Shown piece after piece: positions 35,542-42,358 of a DNA stretch of 59,876 nt. The position numbers were made by a program, and so were the translations under genes. The stretch is from an uncultured Eubacterium sp. (lineage in GTDB: Bacteria > Bacillota > Clostridia > Lachnospirales > Lachnospiraceae): positions 1-59,876 of the forward strand of contig URYE01000007.1 of the NCBI GenBank assembly GCA_900551945.1. The letters run 5' to 3'. Each line of letters starts with the position of its first letter. The first letter of the stretch is position 1. The notes below the pieces were generated by a model. That model was not told the origin of the DNA. It did not search any database and saw only the letters and a list, made by a program, of their open reading frames with translations.

Positions 35542-36555
35542 ATGATTACTCAACAATATGATAAGCCATTTAAAACCTATGATGAAATGATAGAATTAAT
35601 GGAACAACGTAATATAATTGTAGAAGATAAGGAATTTGCTAAAACTGTTCTATCTAATCTATCTTATTATAGCTTAGTTAATGGATATAAAAATACATTT
35701 TTACGTGTTGAAGGAACTGATGACTTTATAGAAGGTACAAAATTTGAAGAACTATATACTATAAATCAGATAGATATTAGTTTGAATAACATTATTTTTA
35801 AATATATATTATATCTTGAACGCTCACTTAAAACTAAAGTGTCTTACGTAGTTTCTAAAGAGTATGGTGTTTATACTGACCCATTAGATTTAACTTGTTC
35901 AAATCCATCAGATTATTTATGTAGAAATTACTACAGCCGTTCTACAGGAAAAAGACAAAATATATTAAAAAACCTAAAACAATGTATAACTAATAATCAC
36001 CACAACAATATAATTGAGCATTATGTAAATAATAAAAATCATATTCCAGCTTGGATACTAACATATAACGTTCCTTTTGGACTAGCAATCGAATGGTACT
36101 CTATTTTAAAAAAAGATGATAAGACATATGTTTGTGATGAATTTATTCAATGTAATGATGTATCTTTAGAAGACCGAAAAGAATTTTTATATAAAGCTCT
36201 TCTTCTAGCAAAAGAATACAGAAATAAAATTGCTCATGGAAATAGAACATTTAACGTTAGTGGCTTACCAATACTTCCTAAAAAACAGTTACTTAAACTA
36301 TCAAATAATATAATTACATCAAAAGAATATAACAAAGGTTTATCACAATGTGATTTATCTTCAATAATGATACTGCTTATACTATTACTAAATGACTATT
36401 TCTTGAGCAGTAACTTATTAAGTGATTTTTCATTACTATTTTTACCATACGAAAACCAACTTTTTAATAATAAAAATATATATGAAATATTTAATTTACC
36501 ACAAGATATCTTATCTAGACTTCTTAATTTGATAAATTATAAATATAATCTTTAA
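35542..36555 (+). CDS. AbiF/AbiD-like (Abi_2) HEPN protein (337 aa)
   Basis: Opening QQYDKPFKTYDEMIELMEQR, then LSNLSYYSLVNGYKNTF, is the Abi_2 signature. KEYRNKIAHGNRTF near residue 230 supplies the HEPN R-x4-H ribonuclease motif. Abi_2 proteins cause abortive infection; the AbiF subgroup works with an upstream ncRNA and is related to the ancestor of Cas13. Here the ncRNA is present. Prophage-borne, so probably lysogen-protecting. Catalytic residues look intact. Confidence 0.85.
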   Translation: MITQQYDKPFKTYDEMIELMEQRNIIVEDKEFAKTVLSNLSYYSLVNGYKNTFLRVEGTDDFIEGTKFEELYTINQIDISLNNIIFKYILYLERSLKTKVSYVVSKEYGVYTDPLDLTCSNPSDYLCRNYYSRSTGKRQNILKNLKQCITNNHHNNIIEHYVNNKNHIPAWILTYNVPFGLAIEWYSILKKDDKTYVCDEFIQCNDVSLEDRKEFLYKALLLAKEYRNKIAHGNRTFNVSGLPILPKKQLLKLSNNIITSKEYNKGLSQCDLSSIMILLILLLNDYFLSSNLLSDFSLLFLPYENQLFNNKNIYEIFNLPQDILSRLLNLINYKYNL

Positions 36556-36639
36556 AATTTATAAAGTTAAAAAGAGAAGGTGAGCGCCATAGGTAAAATT
36601 CAAGAGAAACAATATACTACAAATAAAATATAATATTTT

Positions 36640-36783
36640 TATTGACTGTGAGGGGAATATATTATATGATTTTTAATCATGCCTATAGGGTATTACAATT
36701 TATTAAAGTATTTTGGCAACCCCCCACAGCAATGTGGGGGTTATACGTTTTTCACCCACTATTAATATAGTGGGTATTTTTTA
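36640..36783 (+). ncRNA. Possible small RNA with tandem terminators
   Basis: Intergenic 36556-36830. TTGACT near 36641 and TATATT/TATATG near 36658-36668 suggest a promoter. A terminator (AACCCCCCAC-AGCAAT-GTGGGGGTT, about 36718-36743) is followed directly by a second (ACCCACTAT-TAAT-ATAGTGGGT, about 36753-36775, then TTTTTT). A 34-codon hydrophobic reading frame overlaps the hairpins but lacks an RBS. Could be an RNA antitoxin-type or simply a double terminator. Confidence 0.4.
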
Positions 36784-36830
36784 TTATTGACTAATGAAAA
36801 TACATTAATATACGAAAGGAAGTTTTTATT

Positions 36831-37310
36831 ATGACAAAGAAAAAACTATTTTTTAGCAGTCTTATTATAGCAACCAGCTTGACTTTTATGGCTTGTGGAA
36901 ATACTAATACAGCTAGCCAGACGACTGAAACAAGCTCTACTACACAGCAAGTTACTTCCACTACTGCTGTTACAAAGACTACTTCTGCGACTAAGCAAAC
37001 TACTACTGCTCAAGCTACAACTAAGCAACCAACCACTACAAAAAGTACAGAAACTAAATCTAAGCAAACAACTACAACTGCTCAAAGCAAAACGTCTGCT
37101 ACTGAAAATGTCGCTGTACAGAGTGAAACAGAACCAGTCGCTACTGAACCTGATACAACAAAAAGTGCAGGTGGTAGTGTATGGATTGATGATACTGGAA
37201 AGAAATATCACAAGAAATCTACTTGTAGCAACATGGACGCACCTTACCAAGTTTCTGTTGATGAAGCTACAGCAAGAGGATATACACCTTGTAAAAAGTG
37301 TTACAGATAA
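36831..37310 (+). CDS. Thr-rich lipoprotein with Cys-rich C-terminal motif (159 aa)
   Basis: Signal peptide MTKKKLFFSSLIIATSLTFM with lipobox MACG, so membrane-anchored outside the cell. Residues about 24-115 are a T/S/K/Q-rich linker. The C-terminal YHKKSTCSNMDAPYQVSVDE then GYTPCKKC is a C...C-x2-C motif often found attached to secreted nucleases and surface proteins (Ada-like metal-binding fold suggested). A candidate lysogenic-conversion surface protein. Its plus strand is codon-repetitive, giving long spurious ORFs in other frames. Confidence 0.75.
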   Translation: MTKKKLFFSSLIIATSLTFMACGNTNTASQTTETSSTTQQVTSTTAVTKTTSATKQTTTAQATTKQPTTTKSTETKSKQTTTTAQSKTSATENVAVQSETEPVATEPDTTKSAGGSVWIDDTGKKYHKKSTCSNMDAPYQVSVDEATARGYTPCKKCYR

Positions 37311-37330
37311 TACAAACAAAGGAGATTTAA

Positions 37331-38236
37331 ATGAATATAAAGGAAAAAGATATTATTTTTTCTAACTATGACAAAATACTATTTATAGACGAGTCTGGCG
37401 ATACTGGATTTACATTTAATGATGACAAGAATACTAGTTCATCTGAATTATATGTAACTTCTTGTTTTATTACTACGCCTAACGATATTCCATATAATAT
37501 TGAATTATTAAATATGGCTAAACATGAATTAAATTTAGATAACAAAGAATTAAAGAGTACAACTTTAAAACGCCATCGTTTTGCTGATAAAGCCTATGAA
37601 CATTTTAAAGATTTAAAGGGATATGCCTTTTCTTTTGTTGCATTCAAGCAAAGCCTTTATAATAACAAAAACAAAATTTTAAAATCATTTGCAACAACAG
37701 ACGACAAATTTTTAAGTGGAACTTTACATGGTTTTCCTATTTCAGCATTAATAGAATTACAACTCATTAATCAATCGGATAAAATCCTTATAGTTTTTGA
37801 CCGTTTAACAAAAGATGAGCAAGCCTGCGTTGAAAAAGCTTTAAACTCTAAAAATTGGAATACTCATAATAATGCTACTGCTATTTATAGAGACTCTAAA
37901 TCGCAAAAATACCAATTAATACAAATAGCAGATATGATTGCTGGTACTGTAAGGACATATATAGAAAGCAATATGCAAAATAGTTTTATTAAAACAACCT
38001 GCAAAAGGTGTTATTATTTAAATAATTACTGCAATAAATATCCTACATTTAAAAAACAAATCGCAAAAATTAATATTGAAAATAAATACCGCTATATTTT
38101 CAAATTGCATTCTCAACCAAACAAACCTCAAATAACAGCTGTACATGTATATTCATTACCACCTGATTATATGGATTATTTTTCTTTCCTAACTTGTAAA
38201 ATAATCGGCTTTAATACACGCAAAAAAAGAAGTTGA
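37331..38236 (+). CDS. DUF3800 protein (301 aa)
   Basis: YDKILFIDESGDTGFTFNDD is the hallmark DUF3800 start (FIDESGD), an RNase H-like fold. LYVTSCFITTPNDIPYNI, DKILIVFDRLTKDEQACVEK and IQIADMIAGTVRTYIES (acidic QxADxxAG motif) follow. The acidic residues in place suggest an active nuclease or related enzyme. DUF3800 genes are frequent in prophage and defence-rich loci. RBS AAAGGAG. Located between the lipoprotein and the hairpin-bracketed cassette. Confidence 0.82.
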   Translation: MNIKEKDIIFSNYDKILFIDESGDTGFTFNDDKNTSSSELYVTSCFITTPNDIPYNIELLNMAKHELNLDNKELKSTTLKRHRFADKAYEHFKDLKGYAFSFVAFKQSLYNNKNKILKSFATTDDKFLSGTLHGFPISALIELQLINQSDKILIVFDRLTKDEQACVEKALNSKNWNTHNNATAIYRDSKSQKYQLIQIADMIAGTVRTYIESNMQNSFIKTTCKRCYYLNNYCNKYPTFKKQIAKINIENKYRYIFKLHSQPNKPQITAVHVYSLPPDYMDYFSFLTCKIIGFNTRKKRS

Positions 38237-38380
38237 ACCTTTCCTCCCAAGTGTGTACAAGACATTTTACACTCTGCCACGTATTCGCAACGTTCAACTT
38301 CTTTATTAGTATATTAATTTTGTAATTAAATATTACACAATTATTTTAACTTTGTCAATAATTTATAAAAAATAATAGTA

Positions 38381-38415
38381 AAAGGGTCTTAAAATTATAT
38401 TTCAAGACCCTTTTT
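38381..38415. terminator. Bidirectional terminator
   Basis: AAAGGGTCTT-loop-AAGACCCTTTTT; poly-T on one strand and poly-A before it give terminator function both ways. Serves the minus-strand 43-aa gene and possibly the DUF3800 gene. Confidence 0.8.
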
Positions 38416-38464
38416 GCATATAATAGGACTGGCTAACAAACACCCAGCCTATCAACTAACTAAT

Positions 38465-38596
38465 TTACTTTAAGATAATTAATTTTGCACCAACAATGCA
38501 GTTTAAATTGTAATATATTGTATTATTTTTTCTATAGTATATTGCATAAATGTTTAATTTACTAATTTCTAGTCCTATGTATTTTATATTCATCAT
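38465..38596 (-). CDS. Small protein (43 aa) with strong RBS
   Basis: MMNIKYIGLEISKLNIYAIY then YRKNNTIYYNLNCIVGAKLI and ILK. GGCGGGAG lies before two tandem ATGs (38596, 38593). Strongly beta/Ile-Tyr rich. Downstream are an inverted repeat (ATAGGCTGG type, with partner pieces at 38421-38452 and 38567-38632) and a terminator, so it is a complete compact transcription unit. Could be a type I toxin-like or regulatory peptide; no family recognised. Confidence 0.6.
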   Translation of the reverse strand: MMNIKYIGLEISKLNIYAIYYRKNNTIYYNLNCIVGAKLIILK

Positions 38597-38648
38597 ACTC
38601 CCGCCTTTCTTAATTAGATAGGCTGGATGTATGAAATATTATATAAAA

Positions 38649-38684
38649 ACAGCTCCCACGCTACCAACGTGAGAGCTGTCAAAA
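38649..38684 (-). repeat. Hairpin direct repeat, left copy (terminator)
   Basis: 36 bp identical to 39922-39957. Stem ACAGCTCcCACG / CGTGaGAGCTGT; on the minus strand it is followed by TTTTTATAT, so it terminates the nuclease gene at 38691. Confidence 0.9.
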
Positions 38685-38690
38685 TGGTCA

Positions 38691-39443
38691 TTAATTTATT
38701 CGTTTTTCAATAATTGTTTTTATTTCGTCTATACCATCATGTATATTTTCTTGTAAAAAATTATGATAGCTTGAAGCCATTTGAAGCTCTATTTTCTTAG
38801 CTTTAATTAAATCAAAGAATGTATATCCTTCTAACAGTAAGTGATAATCTTCCTTTGTAAACGTAATAATATATAATTCTCTACCATGTTCATATTTTTC
38901 TATTAACCTAAGAATTTTTGTTAATCCATTTGCATCTTTATACTCCTCTGGTTTACCACTTAACCCTTCTTGAGTAAATATTATACCAAATGTAATATCA
39001 GTTGCTACCAAAAAACTATAAAACTTACCAACATAGGTTACACCTAACCCTTTTTTATAATTTTTACACTCTCCTAAAAACATATCTAATTCTATAGGTA
39101 ATAACTCTTTACTCAATCCAAATGATGTAAATGCTTGTTTTCCTTGTTGAGATAAAACAATTACCTCATCAATTTCATTTGTTTCCGTATGCACATTCTT
39201 ATAAACATCATAAAAATATGATTTTTTTATAATAAATTCTACAACTCTTTCTAATTTATCCCCCTTATCTTTTGTTGTTTCTAATGTTTTGTCAAAAGGC
39301 GTCTCTAATTCATTTAGCAATGATTGAAACTCATTTTTTTCATTTTCACCCCATCTTATCAGATTATTAAACATATCAACTTCATTTTGTACAACATCTT
39401 GCATATATTGTTTTAGATTAAAATTTTCACTTAAATCATTCAT
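38691..39443 (-). CDS. PD-(D/E)xK nuclease-like protein (250 aa)
   Basis: Core at about residues 60-170: DKLERVVEFIIKKSYFYDVY (helix with E), NVHTETNEIDEVIVL (E and D of the site), LDMFLGECKNYKKGLGVTYV (E-x-K), YSFLVATDITFGIIFTQEGL. This ordered pattern is the restriction-endonuclease-like fold seen in Mrr-type and many defence nucleases. N-terminal about 60 residues are helical, C-terminus ends IEKRIN. Starts 4 bp inside the upstream zinc-ribbon gene (ATGA), so the two are a unit. Confidence 0.72.
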   Translation of the reverse strand: MNDLSENFNLKQYMQDVVQNEVDMFNNLIRWGENEKNEFQSLLNELETPFDKTLETTKDKGDKLERVVEFIIKKSYFYDVYKNVHTETNEIDEVIVLSQQGKQAFTSFGLSKELLPIELDMFLGECKNYKKGLGVTYVGKFYSFLVATDITFGIIFTQEGLSGKPEEYKDANGLTKILRLIEKYEHGRELYIITFTKEDYHLLLEGYTFFDLIKAKKIELQMASSYHNFLQENIHDGIDEIKTIIEKRIN

Positions 39444-39808
39444 AAATGAACCACCTTATATAAAACAATTACATTATCTTCTAGTGTTAATTTTTTTTGA
39501 CAAAAATCACAATACATATCTGGGTTAAATGATACTAATGAGTCTAAGAATATACCTTTACTTCTATTACAGTCGAAACAATAAACCTCATATAAATTCG
39601 ATAAAAAGCCTTGCTTTTTCAAACTTTCTAACATATGATATGCAACTTTTATATCTACTGCAATTCTAGATTTTAAGTTACCTGGATAAATAAAATCATT
39701 AACCCTTTGAACACTAAAAAACTCCCTACACTTCTTCTGTTGGTATTCGGACATCTGACATTTGGTTATTAAGCTCTCTACAGCATCGCATAAGGTACTC
39801 TCTAACAT
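39440..39808 (-). CDS. Zinc-ribbon partner protein (122 aa)
   Basis: N-terminal two thirds look like a winged-helix DNA-binding fold (QRVNDFIYPGNLKSRIAVDI, KVAYHMLESLKKQGFLSNLY). The C-terminal part has VYCFDCNRSKGIFLDS and MYCDFCQKKLTLEDN, two CxxC pairs forming a zinc ribbon. RBS GGAGATGATGAGCA. Coupled by ATGA to the nuclease. A recognition subunit plus a nuclease is typical of compact restriction-like defence. Specific function unproven. Confidence 0.7.
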   Translation of the reverse strand: MLESTLCDAVESLITKCQMSEYQQKKCREFFSVQRVNDFIYPGNLKSRIAVDIKVAYHMLESLKKQGFLSNLYEVYCFDCNRSKGIFLDSLVSFNPDMYCDFCQKKLTLEDNVIVLYKVVHL

Positions 39809-39921
39809 TGCTCATCATCTCCTTTTCTCCAACTAATTCATCATATTACAAATTAATTCTTTTTATTTCAATCATAGATTTTGATTTGACATTTAGACAA
39901 TTATATATCAAAATATATAAA

Positions 39922-39957
39922 ACAGCTCCCACGCTACCAACGTGAGAGCTGTCAAAA
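39922..39957 (-). repeat. Hairpin direct repeat, right copy
   Basis: Exact copy of 38649-38684. Minus-strand polarity again gives a T-rich tail (TTTTATATATTTT), yet no minus-strand gene lies to its right, so it is an orphan terminator, as if the two-gene cassette had been inserted with a duplicated terminator. Confidence 0.9.
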
Positions 39958-39978
39958 GGCTATACAAGCTATTGCTTA

Positions 39979-40034
39979 TACAATATGCCCCAACCAAGCA
40001 TATTGTACCATAAAGCACCTAGTTTGTATAGGTG
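39979..40034 (+). promoter_or_regulatory. Two hairpins in the recombinase leader
   Basis: First: TACAATATGC (39979-39988) and GCATATTGTA (39998-40007), a perfect 10-bp inverted repeat, a likely operator or RNA stem. Second: CACCTA-GTTTGTA-TAGGTG (40016-40034) followed by TTATTTTTA, terminator-like. Both are between the upstream hairpin repeat and the recombinase RBS, so attenuation of recombinase expression is plausible. Confidence 0.5.
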
Positions 40035-40082
40035 TTATTTTTATACTCTTTTACACATATTTTTAACAGGAAGGTGATTTTT

Positions 40083-41624
40083 ATGGAATTATATGCACAA
40101 TATTTAAGGAAATCTAGGGCTGATATGGAAGCCGAACAACATGGTGCAGGTGAAACCTTAGCACGCCACAAATATATGCTAGACCAACTAGCAAACAGTA
40201 TGGGAATTGTCATATCTAAAGTTTACAAAGAGATAGTTTCAGGCGAAACTATTTCGGATAGACCAGTTATGCAACAACTACTACAAGACGTAGAAGCAGG
40301 TATGTACAAAGGCGTACTAGTAGTTGAAGTTGAACGTCTTGCCAGAGGGGATACTATCGACCAGGGAATTGTATCACAGACCTTTAAATACTCTAACACA
40401 CAGATTATAACGCCAACTAAAGTTTATAACCCAAATGATGAATTTGACGAAGAATACTTTGAATTTGGGTTATTTATGAGCCGTAGGGAATATAAGACTA
40501 TTAACAGACGTATTCAAGCTGGACGTATAGCCTCTGTAAAAGAAGGCAAATATCCAAGCCACAAAGCCCCTTTTGGATATAGGGTTGTTAAGCTTCAAAA
40601 TGAAAAAGGATATACACTTGAAATCATCGAGCACGAAGCTGATGCAGTGCGTAAAATATTTGATATGTATGTAAATAAGCTTGAAGGGGCTACTACTATT
40701 GCACACACACTTAATGCTTTAGGATATAAACCAAGAATAAGTAATATATTTTCAACACAAGCTATTACAGCTATTTTAGACAATCCAGTATATGCTGGAT
40801 ATGTAACCTGGGAAAGACGTAAAGAAGTTAGAACTATGCAAAATGGTATAGTTAAAAAGAGTCGTCCAAGAAGCCATAATTATATAAAATGTAAAGGCAG
40901 ACACCAAGCTATAATTGATGAAAATTTATGGGAAAAAGCACATGAATTAAGAACTAATAAACGTATTGCTACACCTAGAAAAAGCAAGGAATTGACCAAT
41001 CCTTTATGCGGTCTTATATACTGTACTAAATGTGGACATAAAATGCAACGTCGTCCTGCTGGCAGTAGACAGCCTGCGGACGTTATCATGTGTCCTAACA
41101 ATGAATGTAACAACTATGCTTCTTATATGAGTTTAATTGAAAAAGACATTATAGAAGTGTTATGTGATTGGATTGATAAATATAGTATTTGTTCCAAACA
41201 GGATAATGAACTAACACTTAATATAAATACACTTAATAACAATATAACAGCTCTTAACAAGGAATTATCCACAACAAAAGAACAATTAAACAATGCTTAT
41301 AATTTCCTTGAACGTGGAATTTATACTCCAGAAGTATTTTTTGAGCGTTCTGCTGCCCTTAAAGATAAAATAAATACTATTGAACAAAATATTCACAATA
41401 TACAAAATGAAATTTTAAAAGAACAAAAACAACAACAAGCTAAACTTAACTTTTTACCGAAAGTAAAAACTATAGTTGATTGCTATTGGGAGTTAGATAA
41501 TGCAAAAGCTAAAAATGATATGCTAAAAGAGGTTATAGACCACATAGACTATATAAAAGAGGTTAAAGGTCGTGGTCACGAAGATGACTTTAAACTGACC
41601 ATTTATCCTATTATCTCAAAATAA
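40083..41624 (+). CDS. Large serine recombinase (513 aa), prophage integrase/excisionase
   Basis: Resolvase domain 1-150: MELYAQYLRKSRADMEAEQH with catalytic Ser in RKS, and VEVERLARGDTIDQGIVSQ. Recombinase domain about 170-275: KAPFGYRVVKLQNEKG, ITAILDNPVYAGYVTWERR. Zinc ribbon CGLIYCTKCGHKMQRR...CPNNEC about 315-355. Coiled coil about 385-460. Start at ATG 40083 after AGGAAGGTGA; the longer frame from 40032 lacks an RBS. Stop is 7 bp before the attR arm. Expected to make the GA-core exchange inside cotJC. Confidence 0.95.
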   Translation: MELYAQYLRKSRADMEAEQHGAGETLARHKYMLDQLANSMGIVISKVYKEIVSGETISDRPVMQQLLQDVEAGMYKGVLVVEVERLARGDTIDQGIVSQTFKYSNTQIITPTKVYNPNDEFDEEYFEFGLFMSRREYKTINRRIQAGRIASVKEGKYPSHKAPFGYRVVKLQNEKGYTLEIIEHEADAVRKIFDMYVNKLEGATTIAHTLNALGYKPRISNIFSTQAITAILDNPVYAGYVTWERRKEVRTMQNGIVKKSRPRSHNYIKCKGRHQAIIDENLWEKAHELRTNKRIATPRKSKELTNPLCGLIYCTKCGHKMQRRPAGSRQPADVIMCPNNECNNYASYMSLIEKDIIEVLCDWIDKYSICSKQDNELTLNINTLNNNITALNKELSTTKEQLNNAYNFLERGIYTPEVFFERSAALKDKINTIEQNIHNIQNEILKEQKQQQAKLNFLPKVKTIVDCYWELDNAKAKNDMLKEVIDHIDYIKEVKGRGHEDDFKLTIYPIISK

Positions 41625-41630
41625 GTTTGT

Positions 41631-41670
41631 TTACCGATATAAACGTGGGTTTGATGAACTTAATCACCTA
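41631..41670 (+). other. attR (prophage / cotJC junction)
   Basis: Phage arm TTACCGATATAAACGTGGG (41631-41652, 22 bp in all) then GAT, core GA (41656-41657), then bacterial ACTTAATCACCTAG. The arm is the exact reverse complement of 7249-7270 in attL. Confidence 0.9.
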
Positions 41671-42072
41671 GAAATGGTCAGTGTTATGGTACATCAGCTC
41701 ACAAGAAATCTCACAATGGAACAGATAAAGGGAACACCATTTGAAGCATATTATGTTGACCATACTGCCGGTGTATGGCCACAAGCGGCTGGTGGAATAC
41801 CATTTAACGCCTGTGAATTTCAGTCAAAAGGTGATGCTATAACAGATATTTTTGAAGATATGGCAGCAGAACAAAAAGCCCGTACAACTTACGATAATCT
41901 TATACGACTTGTCGATGACCCAGATGTTCTTGAACCATTAAAGTTCCTTCGTGCAAGAGAAATTGTACATTTTCAAAGGTTTGGTGAAGGTCTTTCAATT
42001 ATTCAAGACAATCTCAACTCAAAGAATTTCTATGCTTTCAACCCAGAATTCGATATGAAATCTACAAAATAA
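41658..42072 (+). pseudogene. cotJC: cotJC 3' segment (codons 66-202)
   Basis: In frame with the 5' segment across the GA core: GTEE + LNHLEMVSVMVHQLTRNL. Carries the metal ligand H68, GGIPFNACEFQSKGD, IFEDMAAEQKARTTYDNLIR (Glu ligand) and REIVHFQRFGE (His ligand), the standard CotJC/Mn-catalase C-terminus. No start codon of its own with an RBS; an internal ATG at 41674 would give a fragment lacking metal ligands. Expressed usefully only after prophage excision. Confidence 0.93.
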
Positions 42073-42167
42073 GGATAAGAAGCTCTCTCTGTAAGTTTTT
42101 TAAGTTTTCGTTGCAATCATGTATGCGTAAGCACAAACTTTGTATCATTATTTGCATAAATTTTAAA

Positions 42168-42197
42168 GGGCAGTTGCACTAAATTGTACAACAGCCC
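42168..42197. repeat. Inverted repeat GGGCAGTTGCACTAA / TTGTACAACAGCCC
   Basis: Imperfect 14-bp arms with almost no loop. The outer sequence GGGC(A/T)GTTGCACTAA equals the ends of the 95-bp element at 50002-50097. It may be a shrunken MITE or the cotJC terminator. The rest of 42073-42358 is AT-rich, with nothing else seen. Confidence 0.5.
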
Positions 42198-42358
42198 TTA
42201 ATTATGTCAATTAATAACTATTTAACAAACTTACTAAGCTTTACAACAAGTTATAAGATTTCCCCCACTTATTGTAAGTTCAACTAGTCCTATTATTCAA
42301 CTAAAAATTTGACTCATTATTCTTATAAATAAAAAATTATATTATATTAACCTATTCT

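Larger units (their letters stand above)
7246..41657. mobile_element. 34.4-kb siphovirus prophage inserted in cotJC
   Basis: Bounded by attL and attR with reciprocal halves. Minus-strand modules in order from attL: lysis, tail tip, tape measure, tail assembly, head, protease, portal, terminase, HNH, late regulator, replication. A divergent immunity region at 33424-33587 precedes plus-strand lysogeny and accessory genes and a large serine recombinase whose stop codon is 7 bp from the attR arm. All expected structural genes are present and intact, so the prophage may be functional. Major capsid and portal types indicate HK97-fold, long-tailed phage. Confidence 0.95.

Noticed and set aside
36665..36790. 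34-codon hydrophobic peptide (MIFNHAYRVL...) as a type I toxin
   Set aside because: No ribosome binding site, and its codons are the terminator stems.
36846..37365. Overlapping frames of about 157 codons on both strands at the lipoprotein
   Set aside because: Created by the ACT/ACA-repeat Thr linker; only the 36831 frame has a signal peptide and RBS.
38649..39957. Hairpin direct repeats as integrase att sites of a nested element
   Set aside because: They have terminator form and there is no recombinase inside; cassette exchange at terminators explains them better.
41674..42072. Independent 132-aa gene
   Set aside because: It is the interior of cotJC; the ATG is an internal methionine (NHLEM) with no RBS.
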